From UMGS1649 sp045534225 (GTDB lineage: Bacteria; Bacillota; Clostridia; TANB77; CAG-465): DNA of 64,000 nt. The DNA is taken from NCBI GenBank assembly GCA_045534225.1, contig JAZSJJ010000011.1:124001-188000 (forward strand), read 5' to 3'. Positions 1 through 8,466 of this stretch are shown one piece after another (position 1 is the first letter of the stretch; every line of letters starts with the position of its first letter). The notes beneath the pieces were generated by a model. That model saw only the letters and a program-made list of their open reading frames with translations, was not told where the DNA came from and did no database searches. Made by a program: the position numbers and the translations under genes.

Positions 1-63
1 AACCTGAAGCGGTTCATACTCTCCGTCTGAATACTTTGTGTGCAAGTGTAAATCTGTGTACAT
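1..63 (-). CDS. PHP-domain protein, 5' end only (partial)
   Basis: Only the first 21 codons are present; the gene runs off the left edge. They read MYTDLHLHTKYSDGEYEPLQ plus one more residue. The DLHxHTxxSDG pattern is the first metal-binding motif of the PHP phosphoesterase superfamily (histidinol phosphatase, YciV/RNase AM-type and polymerase-associated PHP domains). The start is supported by AAGGAGAG placed 8-9 bases before the ATG. A promoter-like sequence lies about 70 bases upstream. Which PHP subfamily it belongs to cannot be decided from 21 residues; a stand-alone PHP phosphoesterase is the likeliest because the motif begins at residue 4. Confidence 0.8.
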   Translation of the reverse strand, partial: MYTDLHLHTKYSDGEYEPLQV

Positions 64-130
64 GCTAATACTCTCCTTTTCTTCGTTCTATGCCCATAGT
101 TAAGGCATGTTAATATTTTTCAACACATAT

Positions 131-159
131 ATTTTACCACAAATATGCCATTTTTGCAA
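131..159 (-). promoter_or_regulatory. sigma-A-type promoter for the PHP gene
   Basis: On the minus strand, TTGCAA and TAAAAT are separated by 17 bases, with TGTGG directly before the -10 (extended -10). The predicted start lies about 60 bases before the PHP start codon. Confidence 0.5.
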
Positions 160-197
160 CTTGTAATTAACATTTTGTTAGTAACACGATATAAAAT

Positions 198-223
198 AAA
201 GAATAGACCTAAGTCTATTCTTT
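198..223 (-). terminator. intrinsic terminator after tcdA
   Basis: An 11-bp perfect stem (AAAGAATAGAC / GTCTATTCTTT) with a 4-base loop is followed on the minus strand by an A/T-rich tail. It begins just downstream of the tcdA stop. Confidence 0.7.
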
Positions 224-229
224 GTATCA

Positions 230-925
230 TTATTTACTTGTTAAATCTTTTACAACTTCTGAAGCTATTATTAGTCCTGCAACAGATGGTACAAAAGATA
301 CACTACCAAGTGTAGTTGTATTTGTTTTTATAGCTGGTTCTGTGCTATATACAACTTTAACTTTTGTTATTCCTTCCTCTTTAAGACGTTTTCTTACTAT
401 CTTAGCTAAAGGACACATTTCTGTTTTAGATATATCTGTTACTGTAAGCTTTAATGGATCTAATTTGTTTGCTGTTCCCATTGAAGATATTACTTTTATA
501 TCTTGTTCTTTACAATATTTTATTAGAGCAATTTTAGACTCAGTGCTATCTATTGCATCTATTACATAATTTACATCTTTAGTAATGTACATTGGTATAT
601 TTGTTTCGTCAATAAATTCTTTAACGGTATCTACTTTTATGCTTGGATTTATTAACTCTACACGTTTTTTAGCAACTTCTACCTTAGAGTTACCCACATT
701 ATCCACTGTTGCAATTATTTGTCTGTTGATGTTTGTTACATCTACAACATCTTTATCTACTACAGTTATATGTCCTACTCCAATTCTTGCTAAAGCTTCT
801 AGTGTATATGATCCAACTCCACCTACTCCACATATTACTATATGAGATTTTTTTATAGTTTCTAACTTATCTTTTCCTAGAACTATTTCTGTTCTATCGT
901 AAATTTTATTTAAATCTAAATCCAC
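230..925 (-). CDS. tcdA: tRNA threonylcarbamoyladenosine dehydratase (TcdA/CsdL, ThiF family)
   Basis: An E1-like ATP-dependent enzyme expected to dehydrate t6A37 of tRNA to the cyclic form ct6A in the cytoplasm. The 231-residue protein has the N-terminal RTEIVLG segment typical of TcdA, the nucleotide-binding GVGGVGS at residues 33-39, a downstream acidic VDKD, and the NINRQ segment with the ThiF-family catalytic Arg. The start is GTG, overlapping the TAG stop of the upstream U32 gene (TAGTG), with AAGGAGAAAG as ribosome binding site, so the two genes are translationally coupled. The pairing joins two likely tRNA-modification enzymes. The length fits the family (about 230-270). Family assignment is firm; the precise substrate follows from family knowledge. 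Confidence 0.85.
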   Translation of the reverse strand: MDLDLNKIYDRTEIVLGKDKLETIKKSHIVICGVGGVGSYTLEALARIGVGHITVVDKDVVDVTNINRQIIATVDNVGNSKVEVAKKRVELINPSIKVDTVKEFIDETNIPMYITKDVNYVIDAIDSTESKIALIKYCKEQDIKVISSMGTANKLDPLKLTVTDISKTEMCPLAKIVRKRLKEEGITKVKVVYSTEPAIKTNTTTLGSVSFVPSVAGLIIASEVVKDLTSK

Positions 926-2157
926 TATTTCTTTCTCCTTATAACATAGTTTACATCCATATTATATGGTACTTTAATTATTACAGATTGTCCTTTGACT
1001 CCAGGGTTTACTGTATCTATTCTTTCTCTTGTTTTAGAATCATAAAGTTCTTCTATATTAAATTCATGAGGAGTAATATCTCCAGGTACCATTACATCTA
1101 ACAAATCTCCTACAGATAATTTATTTCTTATCTCTACATGATATAGATTATCTCCTAAATTTTCTAATACTTTTGCGCCATATTCATATTTAAGATTTTC
1201 ACTAAATCCATCGTAATCATGGATATCTTGGTTATTTGAATTAGTGAAATAGAATTCTGAAAGACCTCTTGTTTTTACCTTTTCTAGTTCTGATAAATAG
1301 TCTTCATAGTTCCAAGTTTCAGGTGATTCATAATAATCGTCTATTGCTTTTCTATATGCACTAACAACAGTTGCTAGATAATAATCTGTTTTAAGTCTTC
1401 CTTCTATCTTTAAGCTATCCATTTCCATAGCTGCAAGTACTGGTATTTGTTTTAATAAGCATAAATCTTTAGATGAGAATATGTATGTTCCTTTTTCATC
1501 ATAATCTATGTTAATTATGCTTCCAGGCTTATTTACTTCTTCTGCTGTTAATTTATATTGCCATCTGCAAGGTTGACTACAATCTCCACAGTTTGCTCCT
1601 CTATCTGATAAATATTGACTTAAATAACATCTACCAGAATATGCATAACAAATTGCACCATGAATAAACATCTCAACTTCTAAATCTGCTGGTTTGTTTT
1701 TCATAATGTATTCAATTTTGTCTCTAGACAATTCACGAGCAAGTATTACTCTTTTTGCTCCATATGCATGCCAGAATTTAGCTGCTTCTACACTAGTTAT
1801 ATTTGCTTGTGTACTAATATGTATTTCCATATTAGGCGCAGTTTCTTTTATACATGCAATAACTCCAGGATCACTTGCAATAATTGCATCTGCATTTATT
1901 CTATCTAATCTTTTTATTTCTTCTTTTATTTCTTCATAGTCTTTATCATAGGCATAAATGTTCATTGCTACATAAACTTTCTTACCTATTGAATGTGCAT
2001 ATTTTATTGTATCTTCTAAGTCGTCCGAGTCCATTTCCGCTCTACTTCTTAGAGATAATTTAGCTGTTCCAGCATATACCGCATCTGCTCCATACATAAA
2101 TGCTACTTTAGCTTTTGCTAGACTTCCTGCTGGTGCTAGTAATTCCATCTTTTTCAT
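925..2157 (-). CDS. U32 family protein, tRNA hydroxylation TrhP-like
   Basis: A 410-residue U32 'peptidase' family protein. It opens with MELLAPAG, the family's hallmark, continues through a TIM-barrel-like N-terminal half, and carries the Cys-rich segment GAxCYAYSGRCYLS...CGDCSQPCR near residues 160-195. In related proteins these cysteines hold an Fe-S cluster. Members of this length (TrhP/YegQ, Bacillus YrrN/YrrO) form 5-hydroxyuridine at tRNA position 34; the longer RlhA type acts on 23S rRNA. I chose the ATG at 2157 because TTGGAGTGG sits just upstream; an ATG at 2187 lacks a ribosome binding site. It overlaps tcdA by one base. U32 membership is firm; the tRNA role is inferred from length and neighbour. 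Confidence 0.82.
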   Translation of the reverse strand: MKKMELLAPAGSLAKAKVAFMYGADAVYAGTAKLSLRSRAEMDSDDLEDTIKYAHSIGKKVYVAMNIYAYDKDYEEIKEEIKRLDRINADAIIASDPGVIACIKETAPNMEIHISTQANITSVEAAKFWHAYGAKRVILARELSRDKIEYIMKNKPADLEVEMFIHGAICYAYSGRCYLSQYLSDRGANCGDCSQPCRWQYKLTAEEVNKPGSIINIDYDEKGTYIFSSKDLCLLKQIPVLAAMEMDSLKIEGRLKTDYYLATVVSAYRKAIDDYYESPETWNYEDYLSELEKVKTRGLSEFYFTNSNNQDIHDYDGFSENLKYEYGAKVLENLGDNLYHVEIRNKLSVGDLLDVMVPGDITPHEFNIEELYDSKTRERIDTVNPGVKGQSVIIKVPYNMDVNYVIRRKK

Positions 2158-2217
2158 AATTATCCACTCCAAATAATATTTTAACATAAATATTATGTTT
2201 TCTCAAGATAAGCAGAT

Positions 2218-2245
2218 AGAAAAAAGGCCCAGTACTTACTGGACC
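2218..2245 (-). terminator. intrinsic terminator after the 104-aa gene
   Basis: GGTCCAGTA / TACTGGGCC stem with a 2-base loop, then a run of six T on the minus strand. It begins immediately after the stop of the small gene. Confidence 0.85.
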
Positions 2246-2560
2246 TTATGGGAAATATATATGAGTTTCATCCGCTTTACAGGGAATGTCCAACGTTTCA
2301 AAAAACGCTCTAATATTTGCATTCCTGTTTTCAGGATCAAGCCAAGGAGCTTTCGGGAAGTCTCTTCCTAAGAGTTCGTAAAGCTCGTCATAGCTAACCC
2401 GTCCGTTTGTTTTTTCACATATATCTGCCCACTCCTCTACAAAGGATAATCTGTTTCTTCTTTCCAAGTATTGTTCAACTGCTGACCAATACTGCGAACG
2501 AATCCCAAAGACGTCAAAGTCTCTGTGCTCATTCCTCTTCTTTTTCCGCTTACTAAGCAT
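2246..2560 (-). CDS. hypothetical protein, 104 aa (GC-richer single-gene cassette)
   Basis: I do not recognise this protein. It is small, soluble and strongly charged, starting with a Lys/Arg-rich stretch (SKRKKKRNEHR) and continuing with predicted helices (YWSAVEQYLERRNRL, VSYDELYELLGRDFP). No transmembrane segment or metal motif is visible. GGAGGTAGTATC precedes the ATG. It is a complete one-gene transcription unit with its own sigma-A promoter and terminator, inserted between the U32 gene and mbl. Its bases and codons are visibly GC-richer than both neighbours, as with the genes at 18.0, 30.0, 30.4, 53.1 and 60.4 kb, which suggests acquisition from another source. Confidence 0.65.
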   Translation of the reverse strand: MLSKRKKKRNEHRDFDVFGIRSQYWSAVEQYLERRNRLSFVEEWADICEKTNGRVSYDELYELLGRDFPKAPWLDPENRNANIRAFFETLDIPCKADETHIYFP

Positions 2561-2589
2561 GATACTACCTCCATACCATATTTTTACTT

Positions 2590-2657
2590 TGACAAATCTG
2601 TCATGTACTATATTAACTTGTGGGCAAATTATACCATATACAGCAGCATGTAGTCAA
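2590..2657 (-). promoter_or_regulatory. promoter with downstream dyad for the 104-aa gene
   Basis: TTGACT (2652-2657) and TATAAT (2628-2633, preceded by TGG) are 18 bases apart on the minus strand. About 25 bases downstream of the -10, between the start site and the gene, lies the inverted repeat TGACAAATCTGTCA (2590-2603), placed where a repressor could block transcription. The promoter is fairly clear; the operator role is inferred. Confidence 0.45.
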
Positions 2658-2692
2658 GAAAAAAGAAGTCTTAGTTAATACTAAAACTTCTT
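2656..2692 (-). terminator. intrinsic terminator after mbl
   Basis: AAGAAGTTTTAGT / AACTAAGACTTCTT stem followed by six T on the minus strand. The stem overlaps the last mbl codons and its stop. Confidence 0.8.
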
Positions 2693-3697
2693 TACTTTTA
2701 TTGTATTTCCTGTTTCTAATAATTCTATGTGATTTAATGCTTTACCTGTTCCCATAGCAACACATGAAACTGCATCTTCTGCAATCATAACAGGTATTCC
2801 TGTTCTTTCTTCAAGTAGCTTATCTAGTCCTGAAATTAGTCCGCCACCACCAGTTATATATATTCCTCTATCACTAATATCTGCAGATAGTTCTGGAGGC
2901 GTAACCTCTAAAACGCTATGTACTGCTTCTACTATTTGATTCGCAGATTCTTTTAATGCTTCTAACATCTCTGTAGAAGTTATTTCTATTTCTACTGGAA
3001 GGCCTGTTAACAAGTGTCTACCTTTAATGCTCATTCTTTCTTCTACTGTTCTTGGATATACGCAACCGATATTTATCTTTATTTCTTCAGCTGTTCTTTC
3101 TCCAATAGCAATATTATGATGTTTCTTTATATATTTAATAATAGCTTCATCGAATTTATCTCCAGCAACCTTAATAGATTTGCTCTTAACTGCACCACCT
3201 AATGCTATTACTGCGATATCTGTAGTACCACCACCAATATCTAGTATCATTGTACCATATGGTTTTGTTATATCTATACCTGCACCTATTGCTGCTGCAA
3301 TCGGTTCTTCTATAAGATAAACTTTTCTAGCTCCGGCGTGATTTGCTGCATCTATAACCGCTTTTCTTTCAACTTCTGTTACACCAGAAGGTACACATAT
3401 CATGATACGTGGTGAAATTATAGATTTATCTGCAACTTTAGTTATAAAGTATTTTAACATTTTTTCTGTAACTGTATAGTCTGAAATAACACCATCTTTA
3501 AGTGGTCTTATTGCAACTATATTTCCTGGAGTACGTCCTAACATTTTTCTTGCATTTTGTCCAACTGCAAGTACTTCATTTGTATTCTTGTCTATAGCAA
3601 CAACTGCAGGTTCTCTTAAAACTATGCCTTTGCCTCTAACATAAACAAGTATTGTAGCTGTTCCTAAATCTATTGCAATGTCTTGTCCAAATGTCAC
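2681..3697 (-). CDS. mbl: rod-shape actin homologue Mbl/MreB
   Basis: A bacterial actin that organises cell-wall synthesis along the cell side wall. The 338-residue protein has the actin-fold ATPase motifs: IAIDLGTAT (phosphate 1) near residue 7, LDIGGGTTDIAVI (phosphate 2) near 155, and YITGGGGLISGL (adenosine motif) near 285. Length is normal. The start is GTG preceded by AAAGGGG. I call it Mbl rather than MreB because it lies downstream of spoIIID, matching the spoIIID-mbl linkage of Bacillus, with no mreC/mreD beside it. A decayed gene with its own terminator now separates it from spoIIID. No convincing mbl promoter was found in the 90 bases before the start. Confidence 0.9.
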   Translation of the reverse strand: MTFGQDIAIDLGTATILVYVRGKGIVLREPAVVAIDKNTNEVLAVGQNARKMLGRTPGNIVAIRPLKDGVISDYTVTEKMLKYFITKVADKSIISPRIMICVPSGVTEVERKAVIDAANHAGARKVYLIEEPIAAAIGAGIDITKPYGTMILDIGGGTTDIAVIALGGAVKSKSIKVAGDKFDEAIIKYIKKHHNIAIGERTAEEIKINIGCVYPRTVEERMSIKGRHLLTGLPVEIEITSTEMLEALKESANQIVEAVHSVLEVTPPELSADISDRGIYITGGGGLISGLDKLLEERTGIPVMIAEDAVSCVAMGTGKALNHIELLETGNTIKVKKF

Positions 3698-3789
3698 GTT
3701 AATACCCCTTTCTATACCCTTATTTTATGTGTCAATTATATTACATTTTTGTTTCATTTGCAATAGAAACTCTGAAAATATACCTATTC

Positions 3790-3830
3790 TAGACAAAAAA
3801 TAAATTGTTGCGCATTGCAACAATTTATTT
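3790..3830 (-). terminator. terminator behind the decayed gene
   Basis: Perfect 14-bp stem (AAATAAATTGTTGC / GCAACAATTTATTT, loop 5) followed by six T on the minus strand. It overlaps the stop codon of the gene remnant at 3825, showing that this was a real transcription unit. Confidence 0.85.
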
Positions 3831-4104
3831 ACTTTCTACAAAGTAGCCTATATCATAGAAATTATCTATTATTGTTTTTCCATCAATACCAATATACCAT
3901 TCTGATGGCAGTTTTTCTTCTAAATCATTTATAGAAATTTTTTTCTTGTTCTAGTGTTACACATGTATGAAGATTTTACTATTTCGGTTTCATTTGATGT
4001 AGTATTTTGTGGTTCTATGTTTATATGTTATTTAATAATAATGCTATCATTACTATCATAATAACTGCCACTAACGTTACTATTATTTTTTGTTTCCTTT
4101 TCAT
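3825..4104 (-). pseudogene. decayed small membrane-anchored protein gene (at least two frameshifts)
   Basis: This is the only sizeable stretch here without an intact gene. An ATG at 4104 begins MKRKQKIIVTLVAV followed by MIVMIALLLNN, a clear N-terminal membrane anchor, then meets a stop at 4021. Coding character continues in a second frame (IEPQNTTSNETEIVKSSYMC), then in a third (LPSEWYIGIDGKTIIDNF ... GYFVESK) ending with TAA at 3825, exactly at a strong terminator. A seven-A run near 3940 is one probable shift site; dropping one A would join two of the coding blocks. The reconstructed product would be about 95 residues: one transmembrane segment, a linker and a small external domain. I do not recognise it. 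Sequencing error in the A run is the alternative. Confidence 0.65.
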
Positions 4105-4155
4105 AAGCAACCTTGCTCGCACTTATATTATACAATAAATATACGGTGTTTATTT

Positions 4156-4413
4156 TTATGCCTTTTTTCTTTCGTACTTTATTTTAGTTGCCATTCCGCC
4201 TCTTATGTGTCTTTCTTCTTTATTTCTTTCTAACACTTGCTTTGCTTCTTTCCATAATGCTGGATTTATCTTTTCTAAACGTTCAGATATATCTTTGTGT
4301 ACAGTAGATTTTGATACATTAAACTTTGTTGCTGCTCCTCTTACTGTACACCCTGTTTCTATGATATAGCTGGCTAATGTTTTTACTCTTTCTTCTATTT
4401 CGTTATCTATCAC
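4156..4413 (-). CDS. spoIIID: sporulation transcription regulator SpoIIID
   Basis: A small DNA-binding regulator of the mother-cell sporulation programme, activating and repressing sigma-E genes. The 85-residue protein contains one helix-turn-helix (about residues 24-45) with the family-typical SKSTVHKDISERL. I chose the GTG at 4413 (giving MIDNEIEERV) because AGGTGAT lies 4-5 bases upstream and this length matches known SpoIIID; an earlier in-frame GTG at 4422 overlaps that ribosome binding site. The C-terminal tail is basic (IRGGMATKIKYERKKA). It sits between spoIIQ and mbl, as in many spore formers. Confidence 0.95.
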   Translation of the reverse strand: MIDNEIEERVKTLASYIIETGCTVRGAATKFNVSKSTVHKDISERLEKINPALWKEAKQVLERNKEERHIRGGMATKIKYERKKA

Positions 4414-4459
4414 AAATATCACCTGACCTATTACATCTTATTCTTAAAATTCTTGTTTA

Positions 4460-5221
4460 TTACTGATTATTTAAGAATTCTTCAGGATTTATACTTGTTT
4501 CATCCTTTGTTATTTCAAAATGAAGATGACTCTCTTCTTCACTTTCGCCATATGCTGTATCTCCAATATTTCCAATTATTTCACCTTTATTTATCTTTTG
4601 ATTTATCTTTGGGAGATTATCCTCTGCTAAATTTGAGTATACAGATATATACCCGTCCTCATGCTCTATTCTAACAACATTTCCGTAGAAATTATTGCTT
4701 TCAACAGATATTACATTTCCATCAGCTATACATTTTACATCACTTCCTAATTCCGCTTTAATATCTACGCCCGTATGGATTAACCACATACCTAATGTTT
4801 TAGAATATATTAATGTGTCCTTCGCATATTCTCTTATTATTTCTCCATCAACTGGCCATACTCTTTTTATTTTTGTATCTTTTGTATTATCTATAGTGTC
4901 ACTTGTTTTATCCTCTTTAATATTTGATACATTTGTTGATATACTACTTATAGCAGTTTCGTACTCTACCACTTCTACTTTGTCTGCTTCTGTTTGTACA
5001 TCGCTTGGCAATTTGTATTCTATATAGTTTTCTCTACTTAATGTATTATATACATTTATATTATTTGCTACCGTTACTACTCCTAAAAGAATCATTAAAA
5101 AAAGTAGTCCATAATATCTTGTATGTATTTTAACTTTGTTTTCCTTTTTGTTTTTTACTTTATTTTTAATATTGTTTATTCCTTCTTTTACTTTATCCAT
5201 CTTTGGTATATTAAATTTCAT
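4460..5221 (-). CDS. spoIIQ: SpoIIQ-like membrane-anchored M23 protein
   Basis: Forespore membrane protein that in spore formers binds SpoIIIAH across the intermembrane space during engulfment. The 253-residue protein has a basic N-terminus (1-33), one transmembrane segment (about 35-55), a charged spacer (60-118) and a LytM/M23 domain (about 120-250). The zinc ligands H149, D153 (HTGVD) and H234 (HLH) are present, but the usual YxHL catalytic His is replaced: the segment reads YSNL with N197. It may therefore bind zinc without full peptidase activity. It overlaps the end of spoIID by 11 bases, so the two are coupled. Position beside spoIID and spoIIID supports SpoIIQ over a generic M23 protein. 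Confidence 0.88.
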   Translation of the reverse strand: MKFNIPKMDKVKEGINNIKNKVKNKKENKVKIHTRYYGLLFLMILLGVVTVANNINVYNTLSRENYIEYKLPSDVQTEADKVEVVEYETAISSISTNVSNIKEDKTSDTIDNTKDTKIKRVWPVDGEIIREYAKDTLIYSKTLGMWLIHTGVDIKAELGSDVKCIADGNVISVESNNFYGNVVRIEHEDGYISVYSNLAEDNLPKINQKINKGEIIGNIGDTAYGESEEESHLHFEITKDETSINPEEFLNNQ

Positions 5222-6281
5222 TTTCTTTCGTATCTCCTTCTACATATATTTTTGTAACATCCACTCCAGTATAATAATGTTTTATTATACCTATGTAGGT
5301 ATATCCAATTTTTGCATAATAATCTGCACCAACTTGACTCATACCTACTCCATGGCCATTACCTTTTACATTAAATATTACCTTTTCTCCCTCTTTATTT
5401 ACTGTAAAATTTGTAGACCTCAATCCTAATAATGTTCTTAAGTCTTCTGCTTTGTATACAACACCTCCTATTTTTACCTTATCTATTCTACCCGAATTTG
5501 TATATGATAGAATTTCCACTATATTCTCACTATCTTTGTTTATACTACACTTAGTAGTGCTACTTTTGTTTAATTTTGTCTGCAATTCCGAAACCGTTAA
5601 TTTTACTTTGCTTGTATAGTTTTTATATCCTTCCTCCCCTTTGCTTTCCACAGATTTGAGATATGGTATGTTCTGTTTTCCCCATATTGCACTTACATCT
5701 TCTGTCTTATCTCCACTACACGCATGAAAATATGCGTTTATATATTTACCACCATATGTAACTACTATATTCTCAGTTGAATCTACCGCCTGCTCTACTT
5801 TTGCAAAGTACATATTACATTCTTCTTCTGTATATCCTTTACTCCTTTTCCAAATATCATAAAGCCTATCTAGGCTATACCATGCTTGGCAGTGTGCAGG
5901 GTTATCGCAAATATCTGCGTCATTATGTGCATTACCACTCATCTTTTTGTATAAATATGTCCTAGCTACAATTGCTTGTGCTTTTAATGCCTCTATATGG
6001 TATTCTGGTGGCATTTCTGCCGGCAATACACCCTTTATATATTCGCTGATTTCTAACTCCTTAATTTCGCCCGTAGAAGAATTTTTTATCTTTATTTTAT
6101 CCTTAATTTCTTTTACGCTTAACATTGCCATCTGTTCATCTTCGTTTTTAACACTTTCTTCATATATTTTTTGTGTATTTTCTTTATGATTAGTTCTCTT
6201 GTCCAACTTGTTTGCATAAAAAATACCGGTAGTTATTAATATTGCTAGTACAAAAGCATAAAAAAACACAAACTTTTTCAT
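5211..6281 (-). CDS. spoIID: stage II sporulation protein D (SpoIID)
   Basis: A lytic transglycosylase of the engulfment machinery (SpoIID/M/P) that cuts septal peptidoglycan. The 356-residue protein has an N-terminal membrane anchor, the catalytic Glu in GVLPAEMP (E89), the EALKAQAIVARTYL helix, two cysteines (C125, C131) like those that bind zinc in clostridial SpoIID, HACSGDKTE and the C-terminal GHGVGMSQVGA signature. I chose the ATG at 6281 because AGGTGAT lies 8 bases upstream; an in-frame GTG at 6293 is part of that ribosome binding site. First gene of spoIID-spoIIQ, with spoIIID close behind. A sigma-E promoter is expected from other species but I could not identify one convincingly. 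Confidence 0.95.
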   Translation of the reverse strand: MKKFVFFYAFVLAILITTGIFYANKLDKRTNHKENTQKIYEESVKNEDEQMAMLSVKEIKDKIKIKNSSTGEIKELEISEYIKGVLPAEMPPEYHIEALKAQAIVARTYLYKKMSGNAHNDADICDNPAHCQAWYSLDRLYDIWKRSKGYTEEECNMYFAKVEQAVDSTENIVVTYGGKYINAYFHACSGDKTEDVSAIWGKQNIPYLKSVESKGEEGYKNYTSKVKLTVSELQTKLNKSSTTKCSINKDSENIVEILSYTNSGRIDKVKIGGVVYKAEDLRTLLGLRSTNFTVNKEGEKVIFNVKGNGHGVGMSQVGADYYAKIGYTYIGIIKHYYTGVDVTKIYVEGDTKENEI

Positions 6282-6342
6282 AAGATATATCACCTAAGAT
6301 ATATATATGTTTGAGTTTGTGTTTTTAGAACTAATTTATATT

Positions 6343-8451
6343 TTATTCTTCCACATTATTCTTTTTTGCTGTGCCGAATAGTTCATCAAATTTTCTTTCT
6401 AATTCTTTTTGAAGATCCAATTCAACTGCAGCAGGTTTTGGTTGTGGTGTTGGAGCAACTGCTGGTCCAACATCTATTTCAACATCTGGCACTACCGGGC
6501 TTATTGGTGCAACCGGTTCAGCTTTTGGAACTCCTACGTTTGGAGTTATTGGAGCTTTTGGCGCGCTTGCTGCTGATGTATCTATTTGCATGTTATCTGT
6601 ACCAGATTTAGCTTGAGCTACTACTTCTCTTGCTCTTTTTAATCTGTTGTTGATATGTTCTTGAACATCCATAGTTTTAATATCTACTGCAGGTGGTTTT
6701 GGTCTATCTGCATTAGATTTCATAATGTATTTAGCTGCTTCATTTCTAGCAGGGTGGTATTTATAGAACCAAGCTTTTTTAGCATATATTGGTCTAAGAC
6801 CACGGATAAGGATGATTTCATCATCGTTAGGTAAACGTTTTAATTCGTCTACTGTCATGATATCTCTACCTTGTCTTTGTTCGCTATATGTATATCCTTG
6901 AGAATGTTCGTTTTTCTCGTCTCTGTTTCTTGATTTACTTTCAAATGATATTGTAGTTTGACCTAAACTCTTTGAGAAGTATTCACAAGTTTTAATAGAT
7001 TGAGAACCTAGGAACAATTGTGTATCACAGTTTGCTATGATATTTTCGTGTAAGTCTTTATATAGGTCTACTAATTGGTCTAAGCTTTGTACGATGATAC
7101 TCATAGATATAAGTCTCGATCTACTTGTACTTAGTTTTTGGTTAAAGTCTGGTATCTTACCAATGTTAGCAAACTCGTCTAGTAGTAGGTAAACTGGTTG
7201 GTGAAGAGCACCACCACTTCTATCTGCTAGAGCATAAAGTCTTTGTAGTAATTGTCCATAGAATATTGTTAAGATATAGTTATATGTTGAGTGAGAGTCT
7301 GGAGATATAACGTACAACGCTGTTTTCTTTTCTCCAAGTTGCTCAAAGTCTATATCGTTTGTTGTTGTTAACATTTGCATATTAGGGCTGTCGAAGTGAG
7401 ATAATTTAGAAACTAAAGATATTGCTATACTTTGTTTTGTTTTATCTGCACCAACTCTGATACCTTCATATTCTTTTCTACCTGGGTGATCTGGTTTTAA
7501 TTCACCAACAAATAATCTATCAAATATTGATTCATCTGCACCACCTGCTCTAACTATGTTTAGACAGCTAGAAAGGTTTCTTTCAGGTTCTGGCAAAACA
7601 GATATTACATAGTAAATACATGCTTTAAGTAGCATTTTTGCTGTATTATCCCAGAATGGATCTGCGGCTTTACCGTCACCTTCACCACCAGAAACTATTG
7701 TATGCGCGATGATATCTACATCTGAATAATCTCTAATGTGTGCAAGTGGGTTATATCTGTTACTTAATTGAGGATCAACTAAGTCTAATACTTTTACATC
7801 GTAACCATTTGCTTTTAAGTATCCTGATGTTTCTCTATATAACTCACCCTTAGGATCTGTTATAACATATGAACCTAATTTTTGTAATATATTAGGTTTG
7901 ATGTATGATGCAGTTTTACCTGTACCAGATCCACCGAATACTAGTATGTTTTTATTTACTCTTACTTTTTTAGGATCTGTTCCTAAATAGTGATTTCTAC
8001 TTAAGATAAATCCTTCAGATTTATTTAATATATATGAACCGTCTGGTCTTTTCTTGTATTCTTCTCCGTTTTTACTCCAACCACCAGAACCATGTTCTTC
8101 TCCTTGGTAATCGTGTTTAATTCTTTCGCTGCTTATTAATTTAATGAATAGTGCAACACAGAATATAAATAATAGTCCTGCGCCTACCATAAACGCATCT
8201 TGCTTTCCAGCTCCGTCAAATAACGTTTCCATTATTACTGGAATATTAAAAGCATATTCTGCCCATTTACCAGTAGTTGCTTCCATTCTTGCTATACCAT
8301 CTGGTATTGCAGGATCTTCGCAAGCTTTATACCATGACGTCATAAGTCCGCCCATTACACATACTGTTATTATTGCATATAATATGAACATAACTATAAG
8401 TTTCATCTTATGTTCTTTTAACCAGCCTTTAAGTTTATCTAACCATTCCAT
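6343..8451 (-). CDS. VirD4/TraG-type type IV coupling ATPase
   Basis: A membrane-bound hexameric ATPase that in conjugation recruits substrates to a type IV secretion channel. The 702-residue protein has two N-terminal transmembrane segments (about 18-36 and 86-105), Walker A GGSGTGKT (173-180), Walker B YLLLDEFANIG (about 421-431), and the TraG/VirD4 landmarks ITDPKGE and RSRLISMSIIVQSLDQL. A Pro/Ala-rich linker (about 610-680) leads to a terminal helix (DLQKELERKFDELF), unusual for plain VirD4 and a possible docking tail. It follows a 221-residue unknown gene by 15 bases in one transcript. No relaxase, VirB4, integrase or attachment site is nearby, so it does not look like part of an intact conjugative element. 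Confidence 0.85.
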   Translation of the reverse strand: MEWLDKLKGWLKEHKMKLIVMFILYAIITVCVMGGLMTSWYKACEDPAIPDGIARMEATTGKWAEYAFNIPVIMETLFDGAGKQDAFMVGAGLLFIFCVALFIKLISSERIKHDYQGEEHGSGGWSKNGEEYKKRPDGSYILNKSEGFILSRNHYLGTDPKKVRVNKNILVFGGSGTGKTASYIKPNILQKLGSYVITDPKGELYRETSGYLKANGYDVKVLDLVDPQLSNRYNPLAHIRDYSDVDIIAHTIVSGGEGDGKAADPFWDNTAKMLLKACIYYVISVLPEPERNLSSCLNIVRAGGADESIFDRLFVGELKPDHPGRKEYEGIRVGADKTKQSIAISLVSKLSHFDSPNMQMLTTTNDIDFEQLGEKKTALYVISPDSHSTYNYILTIFYGQLLQRLYALADRSGGALHQPVYLLLDEFANIGKIPDFNQKLSTSRSRLISMSIIVQSLDQLVDLYKDLHENIIANCDTQLFLGSQSIKTCEYFSKSLGQTTISFESKSRNRDEKNEHSQGYTYSEQRQGRDIMTVDELKRLPNDDEIILIRGLRPIYAKKAWFYKYHPARNEAAKYIMKSNADRPKPPAVDIKTMDVQEHINNRLKRAREVVAQAKSGTDNMQIDTSAASAPKAPITPNVGVPKAEPVAPISPVVPDVEIDVGPAVAPTPQPKPAAVELDLQKELERKFDELFGTAKKNNVEE

Positions 8452-8466
8452 TACTCTTGCCTCCTT

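Noticed and set aside
7389..7395. An exact TGTCGAA (Spo0A box) inside the VirD4-like gene
   Set aside because: It lies within coding sequence, far from any promoter; one chance match to a 7-base motif is expected in a window this size.
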